From the NCBI RefSeq assembly GCF_017377505.1, contig NZ_JAFREN010000002.1, forward strand, positions 1 to 64,000: a stretch of 64,000 nucleotides of DNA. Reading direction: 5' to 3'. Positions 10,735-19,600 of the stretch are shown here, piece after piece. Position 1 is the first letter of the stretch. The number at the start of each line of letters is the position of its first letter. The DNA is from Enterococcus sp. DIV0212c. GTDB taxonomy: Bacteria; Bacillota; Bacilli; Lactobacillales; Enterococcaceae. A program made the translations under genes and the position numbers. A model generated the notes under the pieces. That model made no database searches. It was given only the letters and a program-made list of their open reading frames with translations, and was not told the DNA's origin.

Positions 10735-11085
10735 TTACACATTTTCAGCTAAACGGATCTGTGTACTTAACTCTTCAACTTCAAATCCTTCTTCTTCTAC
10801 ATATTGGTAAGCAGCTTTTGTACCAATTTTTTCAGCAAAATTCATTTCTACATCTGGACGGTATGATCGTTCTACTTTACGAACAAAATGCAATCCATTG
10901 ATTTTAGCTTCTGAGGTTTCAATATCTTCTTCATTCATGTAAATAACGACATATTTCATCCGGCGAGAGACATAATGGATCAAGCCATATCGCTTTAATG
11001 TTTTTAATTGTTTTAAACTGTATACCCAAACAACTAAGCAACGTCGTTTTTGTATTATAAATTCTTTTTCTTCATTAACTTGCAT
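10735..11085 (-). CDS. ylbG: YlbG family protein (UPF0298)
   Basis: A 116-residue protein matching the YlbG/UPF0298 family in its core (about residues 8-85, with RRCLVVWVYSLKQLK and an RRMKYVVIYMN strand). It carries a somewhat longer C-terminal tail than the roughly 90-residue B. subtilis protein. The function is unknown. The ATG at 11085 is chosen because GGAGGTAATTGTC lies just before it; a longer frame from 11142 would include that ribosome binding site. The start overlaps the end of ylbF by 11 bases, so the two are probably translationally coupled. Confidence 0.88.
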   Translation of the reverse strand: MQVNEEKEFIIQKRRCLVVWVYSLKQLKTLKRYGLIHYVSRRMKYVVIYMNEEDIETSEAKINGLHFVRKVERSYRPDVEMNFAEKIGTKAAYQYVEEEGFEVEELSTQIRLAENV

Positions 11086-11506
11086 GACAATTACCTCCAC
11101 AACCCGAATGTTTCCCTTTTTCAAAGAAAGGATTTCCGGCATCTACTTTAATATCGTCTGATATTGTTTTAGCTACCGCCATGCCAACTAAATCTAAAAT
11201 TGTTTGAACGCCTGTTTCAGAAAAACGAAATTCAGCTACTTCTTCACTCATATCCAATGCTCGTTTGGCTTGACGAACTGCTCTTTGCTTTGTACGAAAA
11301 TCTGGTGCATGGTTTCCGTAGGCTTCGATCCGTTCAAAAGAATCTTTCGCATCTAAAAAAGCCTTTTGCTTATCTCGAACATCCTTGGATGCATACATCG
11401 ATTGACGGTTTATTTTATAAGATTCTATGCTCTCACTAGCTAAAATGGCCTGCACAAGCTTTTCTGTCTGATCTTCTATTTCAAAAAGTTTTTCTGTCAC
11501 TATCAT
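11075..11506 (-). CDS. ylbF: YlbF/RicF family regulator
   Basis: A 143-residue helical protein of the YlbF/YmcA family. In B. subtilis, RicF (YlbF) forms a complex with RicA and RicT that carries iron-sulfur clusters and controls RNase Y-dependent mRNA maturation, competence and sporulation. The C-terminal CGGNCHAS with Cys136 and Cys140 fits the cysteines attributed to cluster binding. The gene lies 2 bases after the ylbC-like gene and overlaps ylbG, the order found in Bacillus. Confidence 0.87.
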   Translation of the reverse strand: MIVTEKLFEIEDQTEKLVQAILASESIESYKINRQSMYASKDVRDKQKAFLDAKDSFERIEAYGNHAPDFRTKQRAVRQAKRALDMSEEVAEFRFSETGVQTILDLVGMAVAKTISDDIKVDAGNPFFEKGKHSGCGGNCHAS

Positions 11507-11508
11507 AC

Positions 11509-12630
11509 TTATTCACTTTCCTCTGTTTGAGATATTTCTTTTTCTGTTTCTTGTAATAAGACTAACATACTTTCTTTGGTGAAAGCAACGCCAATGTTTT
11601 CGTTTTCCTGATGAGCAAAACGGGAATGATATAATGAATCAGAAAACCATGAAAGTACTGTGAATGTAGGATCATAAACAGGCTCTGTATACATTCCTGT
11701 CGCTTTTTTCTTGTCCAATTGTCCAATTTTCAGTAATTTTTGGAACTCATCATTTGTTAAAGTGAAGACTGCCGTAGACACCGCTTGTTCTTTACTAAAC
11801 TGCCAAGTTTCTATTCTTTCTAAAGATAGAATATTCTTTTGATTTTTAGACAACGTTTCAAAAAGTTTTTGAGCATTCTTTTGACTTTCAGTATTGACAC
11901 GATAAGTAGGTAACTCTTCTTTAAGTTTTAATAGATTAATCATCCGAATCGTCTGATTACTAATAACGGCATCAAAACCTGTCGTCTGTTCTAACGTTAC
12001 AATTGGTATCGGTTCCCCTTCAATCAGCTGATAAGGCATTAATGTCAACAATGACTCTTTATCTAAATAGGTGACAGCTGCCAACTTTCCATTTCCATGA
12101 TTAAAGAACAAAATAGCAAACGTCTGATTATCAAATGCAATTAATGGACGATAATTCATATCCTCTTCCATCAATTCAATATTATATTTGTTTTCTTTAT
12201 ATGTAAACTCAAAATTGGAATAAATCGTCATCAATTCTGAAACATCTGACAATTTCATATCAATGGAAAACGGTGCTACTTCTTTGGAATCATTAAAAGC
12301 TTTGATCATCGTAATCTTTTCATTTTGAACATTTACTTCTAGATAATCTGTATCTTTTTCACCATATATCCATAGTTCATAGCCCATATAAGATTTCTGT
12401 TTTTCAATTGGTTCACCAAACTCTGTTAAAAAATCGGTTGTTTTCTTACCTATGTACGCAGCATAACCTGACGTTGAAATTTCTTCATAAGGTAAAGCAG
12501 TGTGGGAGACGCTTTGTCCCCCACTAATTGCTTCTTGCTGCATCTTTTGAGCAGGGAAAAAGACAGGTTGTAAATAGCCAACTATCAGGACTACAAAGAA
12601 AACGCCCAAAAATGCTAAAAATTTTCTCAT
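11509..12630 (-). CDS. CAP-associated domain protein (YlbC-like)
   Basis: A 373-residue exported or membrane-anchored protein. A hydrophobic N-terminal segment (about 4-22) is followed by a CAP-associated N-terminal domain (about 55-190) and a C-terminal CAP/SCP-like domain (about 215-350). It resembles B. subtilis YlbC in size and position before ylbF. The CAP part lacks an obvious full set of CAP histidines, so an enzymatic role is uncertain. The ATG at 12630 is preferred because GGGGGA lies 6 bases upstream; a GTG at 12642 lies within that stretch. Confidence 0.82.
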   Translation of the reverse strand: MRKFLAFLGVFFVVLIVGYLQPVFFPAQKMQQEAISGGQSVSHTALPYEEISTSGYAAYIGKKTTDFLTEFGEPIEKQKSYMGYELWIYGEKDTDYLEVNVQNEKITMIKAFNDSKEVAPFSIDMKLSDVSELMTIYSNFEFTYKENKYNIELMEEDMNYRPLIAFDNQTFAILFFNHGNGKLAAVTYLDKESLLTLMPYQLIEGEPIPIVTLEQTTGFDAVISNQTIRMINLLKLKEELPTYRVNTESQKNAQKLFETLSKNQKNILSLERIETWQFSKEQAVSTAVFTLTNDEFQKLLKIGQLDKKKATGMYTEPVYDPTFTVLSWFSDSLYHSRFAHQENENIGVAFTKESMLVLLQETEKEISQTEESE

Positions 12631-12649
12631 CTTTTCCCCCACTTTTCAA

Positions 12650-15600
12650 TTAATTTTCTTTTACTTCTATTAATAAATCACCAGAGCTGATGGCTTCACC
12701 TTCGAGTACATATAAGTGCTCGACGATACCATCAAAGCGTGCTTCAATCGTTGTTTCCATTTTCATTGCTTCTGTAACTAGTAGAGCATCACCTTTTTGA
12801 ACTTTATCTCCTTTGTTTACTAAAACTTGGAGAACAGAGCCTGACATCGTTGCGCCGATTTGCTCTTTGTTCGTTGGTTCAGCTTTACGTTTTGCTTGAA
12901 TAGAAGACTTGATAGACGTATCTTTTATCACGACTTCACGACGCTGACCATTTAAATTGAAGAAAAGTACTCGATTTCCCTCAATATCCGGATCGCCAAT
13001 TTCATCTAAGCGAATAATCAATGTTTTCCCTTTTTCAATTTGAACTTCCACAGATTCTCCTTGACGAATTCCTTGGAAAAATGTTGGTGTATCCAACAAT
13101 GTAACATCTCCAAAATTTTGATAAGACGTGCGATAATCCAAGAATACTTGCGGATACATCAAATAGCTCAGAATCTCTTCAAGTTTAGGCTCGTAACCAA
13201 TTAATTCAGCCAATTCTGCTTTCACTTTATCAAAGTTTACAGGCGCTGCTAAGCTTCCTGGTCTTTCTGTAAATGCAGGACGGCCTTTCAAAATAATTCT
13301 TTGTAAGTCTTTAGGGAATCCACCTACTGGCTGACCTAAGTCCCCTTGGAAAAATGTCACTACTGATTCTGGGAAACTTAATTCTTCACCAGTTGCATAG
13401 ATATCTGCTTCGGTTAAATTATTTTGAACCATAAATAACGCCATATCTCCTACAACTTTTGAAGAAGGAGTTACTTTAACAATATCACCAAACATCAAAT
13501 TGACTGTATGATACATTTTTTTAATATCATCCCATTGATGACCTAAACCAACTGCTTTTGCTTGCTGCTGCAAGTTTGAATATTGTCCACCAGGCATTTC
13601 ATGCATATAAACTTCTGTCTGTGGTGCATTCAAGCCATTTTCAAACGGTTGATAATACATGCGGACATCTTCCCAATAATGATTGATTTTTTGCGTATTA
13701 TCAATATTGACATCCGGCGTACGGTCACCATTGACCAGAGCATAATACAAACTGCTCATACTTGGTTGGCTCGTTGCTCCACTCATCGCACTTGTTGCGA
13801 CATCCACAATATCAACACCAGCTTTAGTTGCAGCTGAATATGTGATAATACCATTTCCGCTTGTATCATGAGTGTGCAAATGAATTGGTAAATCTGTTGT
13901 ATCCTTCAACTCACTAATCAAACGATAGGCCGCTTGTGGTTTTAATAGACCAGCCATATCTTTGATTGCAATAATATGTGCACCCATTTTTTCGAGCTCT
14001 TTTGCCATATTTTTGTAATATTCAACATTGTATTTGGCTCTTGTTGGATCATTGATATCTCCTGTATAACAAATGGCAGCTTCTGCAATTTTGCCTGTGT
14101 CTCTAACTGCTTGAATACTTTTCTCCATTTGCGGCAACCAATTTAAACTATCAAAAATACGGAAAACATCGATTCCTTGTCGTGCAGACTCTTTTATAAA
14201 TTCTTCAATGACATTATCTGAATAATTTTGGTAGCCAACCGCATTTGATCCTCTAAATAGCATTTGCAATAATGTATTTGGCATTAGTTTGCGGATTTTA
14301 CGGAGTCTTTGCCATGGATCTTCATTCAAGAAACGATACGCAACATCAAACGTTGCACCGCCCCACATTTCACTAGAGAACAACTCAGGAAGTCCTTCAC
14401 CAGTTAAGCGAGCAATTTCTTTGAAATCTTGCGTTCTTACACGCGTTGCTAATAGACTTTGATGGGCATCACGGAAAGTTGTATCTGTCAGTAAAACATT
14501 TTCTTGTTTTTTGACCCAATCAATCACACCTTGCGCGCCATCTTTATCTAAAATATTTTTAGCAGTCACATAATCACTTCGTAATTCTAAATCAGTTGGA
14601 ATACGTGGTGCATCAAAATATTTCTTCGTTGATTTTTCAATTCCTGGAAAACCATTGACTGTTACTTCACCAATGTATTTCATTGTTTTATTGCCGCGGT
14701 CTCTTAATTTAGGAAATTCAAATAACTGCGGAGTATTGTCGATAAATGTTGTTTTGGCTTCACCAGATTGGAATTCAGGATGAGCAAGTACTTTGTGTAA
14801 AAACGGAATATTGGTTTTTACACCACGAATTCTAAATTCTCTTAGGCAGCGTTCCATTTTTTGAATCGCTTTTTCAAAAGTAGAACCGTGCGTACAAACT
14901 TTTACTAAAAGTGAATCAAAATACGGTGTGACCACAGCTCCAGAATAGGCATTTCCAACATCAAGTCGTACACCAAAACCGCCTGGTGAACGATACGTAT
15001 CGATTTTACCAGTATCCGGCATAAAATGATTCAACGGGTCTTCTGTTGTGATCCGGCATTGGATTGCTGCACCATTTAAAGTGATTTCTTCTTGGTGAGG
15101 AAGTTTCATATCTTTGTGCAAATCAAGACCTTGAGCGATTTGTAACTGAGAAACAACGATATCGATATCTGTAATCATTTCAGTGATTGTATGTTCAACT
15201 TGCACACGAGGATTTACTTCAATAAAGTAAAACTGATCCCCTTCAACCAAAAATTCAACCGTTCCAGCATTGATATACTGCACATGTTTCATTAATTGAA
15301 CTGCAGCATCACAGATTTCTTTCCGTTTTGCTTCACTCATTGAAACACAAGGCGCAACTTCTACCACTTTTTGATGGCGGCGTTGAACTGAACAGTCTCG
15401 TTCAAATAAATGGATCACATTTCCATGAGCATCTCCTAAAATTTGAACTTCAATGTGTTTGGGATTAGATATATATTTTTCAACGTATACTTCATCAGAA
15501 CCAAAAGCCGCTTTCGCTTCGCTTTTTGCTCTTGTATAACCTTCTTTTGCTTCTTTTTCATCATGAGCTACCCGCATTCCGCGACCGCCGCCGCCAAGTG

Positions 15601-16078
15601 CTGCTTTGATCATGATCGGAAATCCGTGTGTTCTACCAAATTCCAATACACCTTCAACTGTGTCAACAGGACCATCAGAACCAGGGATTGAAGCAATCCC
15701 CGCTGCAACAGCTGCTTCTTTTGCCTTTATTTTATCTCCGAAAATATCTAGATGATGTAATGACGGACCAACAAAAATAAGACCTTCTTCTCTACAACGA
15801 CGAGCAAATTCTAAGTTTTCAGATAGAAAACCGTATCCTGGATGGATAGCATCGGCTCCAGATTTTTTAGCGATACGAATGATATCTTCCATATCAAGAT
15901 ATGCTTCGATCGGTTTTTTTCCTTTACCAACTAAATAAGCTTCATCTGCTTTAAAACGATGAACTGAATATTCATCTTCTGCTGCATAGATAGCCACTGT
16001 CCCAATGTGCATCTCCGTACAGGCTCTAAAAATTCGAATGGCGATTTCTCCACGATTTGCTACTAAAACTTTTTTCAT
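12650..16078 (-). CDS. pyc: Pyruvate carboxylase
   Basis: A 1142-residue biotin enzyme, full length for the single-chain bacterial form. The order is a biotin carboxylase domain (about 1-450, with the ATP-grasp loop AALGGGGRGMRV), a carboxyltransferase TIM barrel (about 525-800, with LLTDTTFRDAHQSLLATRV), a tetramerisation region and a C-terminal biotinyl domain. The biotin lysine is Lys1106 in EAMKMET. It makes oxaloacetate from pyruvate and bicarbonate. The ATG at 16078 follows GGAGTG; the longer frame to 16135 has no support. It lies beside ftsW as in B. subtilis. Confidence 0.97.
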   Translation of the reverse strand: MKKVLVANRGEIAIRIFRACTEMHIGTVAIYAAEDEYSVHRFKADEAYLVGKGKKPIEAYLDMEDIIRIAKKSGADAIHPGYGFLSENLEFARRCREEGLIFVGPSLHHLDIFGDKIKAKEAAVAAGIASIPGSDGPVDTVEGVLEFGRTHGFPIMIKAALGGGGRGMRVAHDEKEAKEGYTRAKSEAKAAFGSDEVYVEKYISNPKHIEVQILGDAHGNVIHLFERDCSVQRRHQKVVEVAPCVSMSEAKRKEICDAAVQLMKHVQYINAGTVEFLVEGDQFYFIEVNPRVQVEHTITEMITDIDIVVSQLQIAQGLDLHKDMKLPHQEEITLNGAAIQCRITTEDPLNHFMPDTGKIDTYRSPGGFGVRLDVGNAYSGAVVTPYFDSLLVKVCTHGSTFEKAIQKMERCLREFRIRGVKTNIPFLHKVLAHPEFQSGEAKTTFIDNTPQLFEFPKLRDRGNKTMKYIGEVTVNGFPGIEKSTKKYFDAPRIPTDLELRSDYVTAKNILDKDGAQGVIDWVKKQENVLLTDTTFRDAHQSLLATRVRTQDFKEIARLTGEGLPELFSSEMWGGATFDVAYRFLNEDPWQRLRKIRKLMPNTLLQMLFRGSNAVGYQNYSDNVIEEFIKESARQGIDVFRIFDSLNWLPQMEKSIQAVRDTGKIAEAAICYTGDINDPTRAKYNVEYYKNMAKELEKMGAHIIAIKDMAGLLKPQAAYRLISELKDTTDLPIHLHTHDTSGNGIITYSAATKAGVDIVDVATSAMSGATSQPSMSSLYYALVNGDRTPDVNIDNTQKINHYWEDVRMYYQPFENGLNAPQTEVYMHEMPGGQYSNLQQQAKAVGLGHQWDDIKKMYHTVNLMFGDIVKVTPSSKVVGDMALFMVQNNLTEADIYATGEELSFPESVVTFFQGDLGQPVGGFPKDLQRIILKGRPAFTERPGSLAAPVNFDKVKAELAELIGYEPKLEEILSYLMYPQVFLDYRTSYQNFGDVTLLDTPTFFQGIRQGESVEVQIEKGKTLIIRLDEIGDPDIEGNRVLFFNLNGQRREVVIKDTSIKSSIQAKRKAEPTNKEQIGATMSGSVLQVLVNKGDKVQKGDALLVTEAMKMETTIEARFDGIVEHLYVLEGEAISSGDLLIEVKEN

Positions 16079-16184
16079 TTTTTCACTCCTACCCGTTTTA
16101 TTAAGGTTGATACAAGAATGGTTAATTCCGAACAAAAAGAGGAATTACTTTTTATATCACCAGTTATTGACCTTCATTTATTTA

Positions 16185-17375
16185 TTAATTACCAAGTAAT
16201 TGGTATTCTTGGTCCATTTTTTGTTTTTTTTCATCTGCACTGATGTTCAGTACAAACGCTACAGCGATCGATATGATCAATACGCTATTCCCACCATGAC
16301 TGAGAAACGGGAATGTTATCCCTGTTAATGGAATCACACCAGTAATTCCACCTAAGTTAATAAAAACTTGTAACAATAGCATTGATCCGATACCTACACA
16401 CATCAATGAATTAAACGGTTTTTTAGATCTTACACCAACTAAGATGATGCGAGCAATCATAAACATTAAAAGTGCTAAAATCAATAATGATACTAATAAT
16501 CCTAGCTCTTCGATCGTAATAGCAAAAATAAAATCTGAATGTGCTTCAGGTAAAAAACCTTTTTTCTGGATACTATTCCCTAATCCTTTTCCAAACCAAC
16601 CGCCATTGTTGATCGCATAATAAGAATTTGCTAACTGATGACCAGCATTACGCTCATCTGTAAATGGATTTAAGAAAATCGCAAAACGCTTATATACATA
16701 TTGATACTTTTCAGGGATAAATGCACCTTTGCTTAGAATCAATGCTTGAATCACAGCAATACTACCTAAGATTCCGACTCCCCCAACAATATAAGTATAC
16801 ATATAATTAACACCGCAGGCTAAAATCATAACGATTGCAATCAATGTCAAAATTGCCGCATTTCCTAAATCGGGTTGAATAGCTACTAGAAAAATTAAAA
16901 AACCAACTAAAAGCATTGGTCTAAACACAGCTTTTTTAAACTCTCTATCGATATATTTCTGTCTTCTCCCTAGAATATAAGCTAGGTACCAAATAATCAT
17001 GATTTTCAAATACTCCGCAGGCTGCATAGAAAATGAACCAAGATATAGCCATCCCGAGGCACCATTAATTGTTCTACCCAAAGGAGTAAATTTAACAGCC
17101 AAAAGCAATACAGAAATAACTGTTATCGCGAGCATGATGAATCCTTTGTTTTGGAAAACTGCTGTTTTCATCTTATAAATGAAAAACATAGCGACCAAAC
17201 TTAAAACCCAAAATTGCAATTGAGAAATGACCATACTTGCTGGTGGTAATCCTTTAGACACTTGCAAAGAGGAGGTCGAACTGTAAACCATAATCAATCC
17301 TACTGCACTAAGAACTAAGTAGGGAATCAAAATACTATAATCTAACAGATGCCTTTTTTTTATCTTTTTCGGCAA
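16185..17375 (-). CDS. ftsW: Lipid II polymerase FtsW (SEDS family)
   Basis: A 396-residue integral membrane protein of the SEDS family with about ten membrane segments. Family motifs include VAIQPDLGNAAIL (about 162-174), NSYYAINNGGWFGKGLG (about 249-265) and PLTGITFPFLSHGGNS near the C-terminus. FtsW polymerises glycan strands at the division septum together with a class B PBP. The start is TTG at 17375, with AGGAGG 8 bases upstream. It lies between ylaN and pyc, the conserved Bacillales/Enterococcus order, which favours FtsW over RodA. Confidence 0.9.
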   Translation of the reverse strand: MPKKIKKRHLLDYSILIPYLVLSAVGLIMVYSSTSSLQVSKGLPPASMVISQLQFWVLSLVAMFFIYKMKTAVFQNKGFIMLAITVISVLLLAVKFTPLGRTINGASGWLYLGSFSMQPAEYLKIMIIWYLAYILGRRQKYIDREFKKAVFRPMLLVGFLIFLVAIQPDLGNAAILTLIAIVMILACGVNYMYTYIVGGVGILGSIAVIQALILSKGAFIPEKYQYVYKRFAIFLNPFTDERNAGHQLANSYYAINNGGWFGKGLGNSIQKKGFLPEAHSDFIFAITIEELGLLVSLLILALLMFMIARIILVGVRSKKPFNSLMCVGIGSMLLLQVFINLGGITGVIPLTGITFPFLSHGGNSVLIISIAVAFVLNISADEKKQKMDQEYQLLGN

Positions 17376-17378
17376 AGT

Positions 17379-17681
17379 TTAGACCTCCTTGCCAATCTCT
17401 TTTTTTTCTTGTGTTTCCTCATAAACGTCACTATATAATTGATTAAGTTCTTTTTCTAAATCACTTAGTAGTTGATGTCCTTGTGTTGAACTTAAAATAC
17501 CTAGACGAATGGCATAAGTCACTTGTCGAGAAAAACCATACATTTGTGTATCTACGACTTCCTCAAACGCTTTACATTGGGAAATACATAGGCTATTTTT
17601 TTGATTGCGAATCAACATCATGATCCTTTGTGCATCATCGTTTAACAGCTGAACGGCAAAATCTTTTGAAATGGATTCCAT
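17379..17681 (-). CDS. ylaN: YlaN family protein (UPF0358)
   Basis: A 100-residue helical protein matching YlaN/UPF0358. The conserved block EEVVDTQMYGFSRQVTYAIRLG is at about 41-62. YlaN is important for viability in some Firmicutes, and recent work links it to iron binding and relief of Fur repression; transfer of that role to this organism is an inference. GGGAGG precedes two possible starts, ATG at 17681 (10 bases) and GTG at 17687 (4 bases); the ATG gives the N-terminus MESISKDF that lines up with homologs. The stop lies 3 bases before the ftsW start. Confidence 0.88.
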   Translation of the reverse strand: MESISKDFAVQLLNDDAQRIMMLIRNQKNSLCISQCKAFEEVVDTQMYGFSRQVTYAIRLGILSSTQGHQLLSDLEKELNQLYSDVYEETQEKKEIGKEV

Positions 17682-17932
17682 TTGCACTTAACCTCCCATC
17701 TTAATTATGTAATTATAGCATAATTTACCTGATTATTAATAGAATTTTTCTGAAAACCCTCTGTTTAAAAATTTTTTTAATTTTTCACAAACTTGAATGA
17801 ATGAAATCTCATTTTAATCGACACTGCCACTAAAATAAAAAGCAAGAAATCAAAAGTTTCATTCTGATCTAGCTTTCCTTATACAAGAATGTTTATTCAG
17901 CTACTATTTATTTTTTCACACTCGTTTTTCTT

Positions 17933-18088
17933 TTAATTCAATCCATAGACAATTACATAATAAATAACATAAAACCAGCTCAAGGCTCCATGAAATATTG
18001 CCCAAAGTACACTGTGCCAATTTACATAAGAAATAACTAACGCTAGCGCACAGCCAAAGGAAATTCCTGCTTTTGCACTTTCTTTCAT
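17933..18088 (-). CDS. Small membrane protein, 51 residues
   Basis: A short reading frame found by direct translation. It begins MKESAKAGISFG and is followed by a strongly hydrophobic stretch with aromatic residues, including WHSVLWAIFHGALSWFYVIY, ending VYGLN. An excellent AAGGAGG lies 7 bases before the ATG. One or two membrane segments are predicted (about 9-25 and 27-48). It overlaps a longer frame (17916-18119) that has no ribosome binding site and an unlikely composition. The protein is not recognised as a named family, and the function is unknown. It stands alone between ylaN and the alcohol dehydrogenase. Confidence 0.72.
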   Translation of the reverse strand: MKESAKAGISFGCALALVISYVNWHSVLWAIFHGALSWFYVIYYVIVYGLN

Positions 18089-18393
18089 GATTTTTCCTCC
18101 TTAGAAAATAGTTTTTCAAACTTTGAATTAAATAGATTCTTTCATATGTTGATTATTACTTTATGTTTTCTTATAAATTCTATTCTTAATAGTAACAGAA
18201 TCTAATTTAAGATGCTATCAAAGTACCTAACAGTCTACAGAAAATAGAGGCTGTTATCTGCGTAAGTGAGGTTATCTAAAGGAGACATCAAAATATTTCT
18301 ATATTATACAAAAAGACCCACAATCGTTAGAATTTTAGTCCTAGCTTTTATGGGTCATTATTGTTCGATTAATTTATATCAATTTTAAGGAAT
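18089..18393. other. 305-base intergenic region
   Basis: No gene is seen between the small membrane protein and the alcohol dehydrogenase. The part nearest the dehydrogenase carries its terminator (18308-18356). The rest is AT-rich and should hold the promoter of the small protein; no clear -35/-10 pair was settled by eye. Confidence 0.4.
18308..18356 (-). terminator. Terminator of the alcohol dehydrogenase gene
   Basis: GACCCA...TGGGTC closes an imperfect stem, followed on the minus strand by TTTTTGTATAATA. It lies about 40 bases past the stop codon. Confidence 0.65.
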
Positions 18394-19413
18394 TTATTTT
18401 TTTAAATCTACGACCATTCTACCTTTGATCTTTCCTTGTTCCATTTCTTCAAAGATATCATTAACTTCATGTAGACAACGTGTTTCTACAACTGGTACTA
18501 CTTTGCCTTCTGCACCAAATTGGAATGCTTCTTCTAAATCTTTACGTGTTCCTACAAGAGAACCTACGATTTGAATACCATCAAGTACTGTTTTCACAAT
18601 TTCTAAATCCATAGTTTCTGGTGGAAGTCCTACTGCTACAACTTTACCAGCCGCTCGAACTGAATTTACTGCTTGATTGAAGGCAACTTTTGAAACAGCT
18701 GTAACAACTGCTGCATGCGCTCCCCCAACGTGCTTTTGAATCCATTCTCCTGCATCACCATCTGTTAATGGATTACATACTAAATCAGCACCTAGTTCTT
18801 TAGCAAATGTCAACTTATCATCATTGATATCAATAGCGATTACTTTAGCATTGAAAACATTCTTAGCATATTGAATAGCTAAGTTACCTAGACCGCCGAT
18901 ACCATAAATAGCCACCCATTGTCCAGGTTTTACATCAGAAACTTTGATTGCTTTATAACAAGTCACACCTGCACATGAAATGCTACTAGCTTGAGCTGGA
19001 TCTAATCCTTCTGGAACCTTAACAGCGTAATCAGCCTTAACAATACATTGTTCTGCCATTGCGCCATCTACAGAAAAACCAGCATTTTTTACTTGGCGAC
19101 AGAAAGTCTCACGTCCTGTGATACAATATTCACAAGTTCCGCATCCTTCAAAGAACCAAGCGATACTCACACGGTCGCCAACTTTTAAGCTTTCAACACC
19201 GGGAGCAACTTCTTTCACGATTCCGATACCTTCATGACCAATCACACGTCCTGGTACTTCACCAAAGTCCCCGTGAGCCACATGTAAATCGGTATGACAA
19301 ACACCGCAATATTCTACGTCAACTAAAGCTTCGCCAGCTTCAAGTGGTCTAAGATCTACTTCTTTGATTTCTACTTTTCCATTATTCTCTTTAGTTACAA
19401 CAGCTGCTTTCAT
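18394..19413 (-). CDS. adhP: Zinc-dependent alcohol dehydrogenase (AdhP type)
   Basis: A 339-residue medium-chain dehydrogenase. The catalytic zinc ligands are Cys36 and His60-Glu61, with Cys39 in CGVCHTD. The structural zinc site is Cys91, Cys94, Cys97 and Cys105. The NAD-binding glycine motif is GIGGLGNLA (about 171-179). It belongs to the propanol-preferring AdhP/AdhA group that reduces acetaldehyde and other short aldehydes with NADH. The ATG at 19413 follows AGGAGTG; the longer frame has no support. It is monocistronic. A Rex-like operator upstream suggests control by the NADH/NAD ratio. Confidence 0.92.
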   Translation of the reverse strand: MKAAVVTKENNGKVEIKEVDLRPLEAGEALVDVEYCGVCHTDLHVAHGDFGEVPGRVIGHEGIGIVKEVAPGVESLKVGDRVSIAWFFEGCGTCEYCITGRETFCRQVKNAGFSVDGAMAEQCIVKADYAVKVPEGLDPAQASSISCAGVTCYKAIKVSDVKPGQWVAIYGIGGLGNLAIQYAKNVFNAKVIAIDINDDKLTFAKELGADLVCNPLTDGDAGEWIQKHVGGAHAAVVTAVSKVAFNQAVNSVRAAGKVVAVGLPPETMDLEIVKTVLDGIQIVGSLVGTRKDLEEAFQFGAEGKVVPVVETRCLHEVNDIFEEMEQGKIKGRMVVDLKK

Positions 19414-19465
19414 TCTATCACTCCTGTATTTAATATTATATGGTAACAATTACATTTTACCATGT

Positions 19466-19480
19466 ATGAAATCGTTTTAA
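19466..19480. promoter_or_regulatory. Possible catabolite-response (cre) site
   Basis: The 15 bases starting at 19466 (ATGAAATCGTTTTAA) fit the cre pattern with one mismatch. It lies about 55 bases upstream of adhP, where CcpA could act. The match is weak in an AT-rich genome. Confidence 0.3.
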
Positions 19481-19488
19481 AACCCCTT

Positions 19489-19506
19489 TTGAGAAATTGT
19501 TCACAA
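19489..19506. promoter_or_regulatory. Candidate Rex operator upstream of adhP
   Basis: TTGAGA-AATTGT-TCACAA differs from the Rex consensus TTGTGA-N6-TCACAA by a single base and has the correct 18-base length. It lies about 75 bases upstream of the adhP start. Rex represses fermentation genes when NADH is low, which suits an alcohol dehydrogenase. Confidence 0.55.
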
Positions 19507-19538
19507 TATATGAAACTTTTGTTCGAAATACCTAAAAA

Positions 19539-19580
19539 AGAGTGGAAATGAATCATTGTGCACGATTCATTCCACTCTTT
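19539..19580 (-). terminator. Terminator of the pfkA-pyk unit
   Basis: A long stem, AAGAGTGGAATGAATC with its near-perfect complement around a 9-base loop, followed on the minus strand by TTTTTTAGG, lies about 20 bases past the pyk stop. Confidence 0.9.
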
Positions 19581-19600
19581 CAATTGGTATAATTAATGTT

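Noticed and set aside
17916..18119. A 67-codon minus-strand frame rich in Cys, Lys and Leu
   Set aside because: It is the shadow of the 51-residue membrane protein, which has the real ribosome binding site and a coherent membrane-protein composition.
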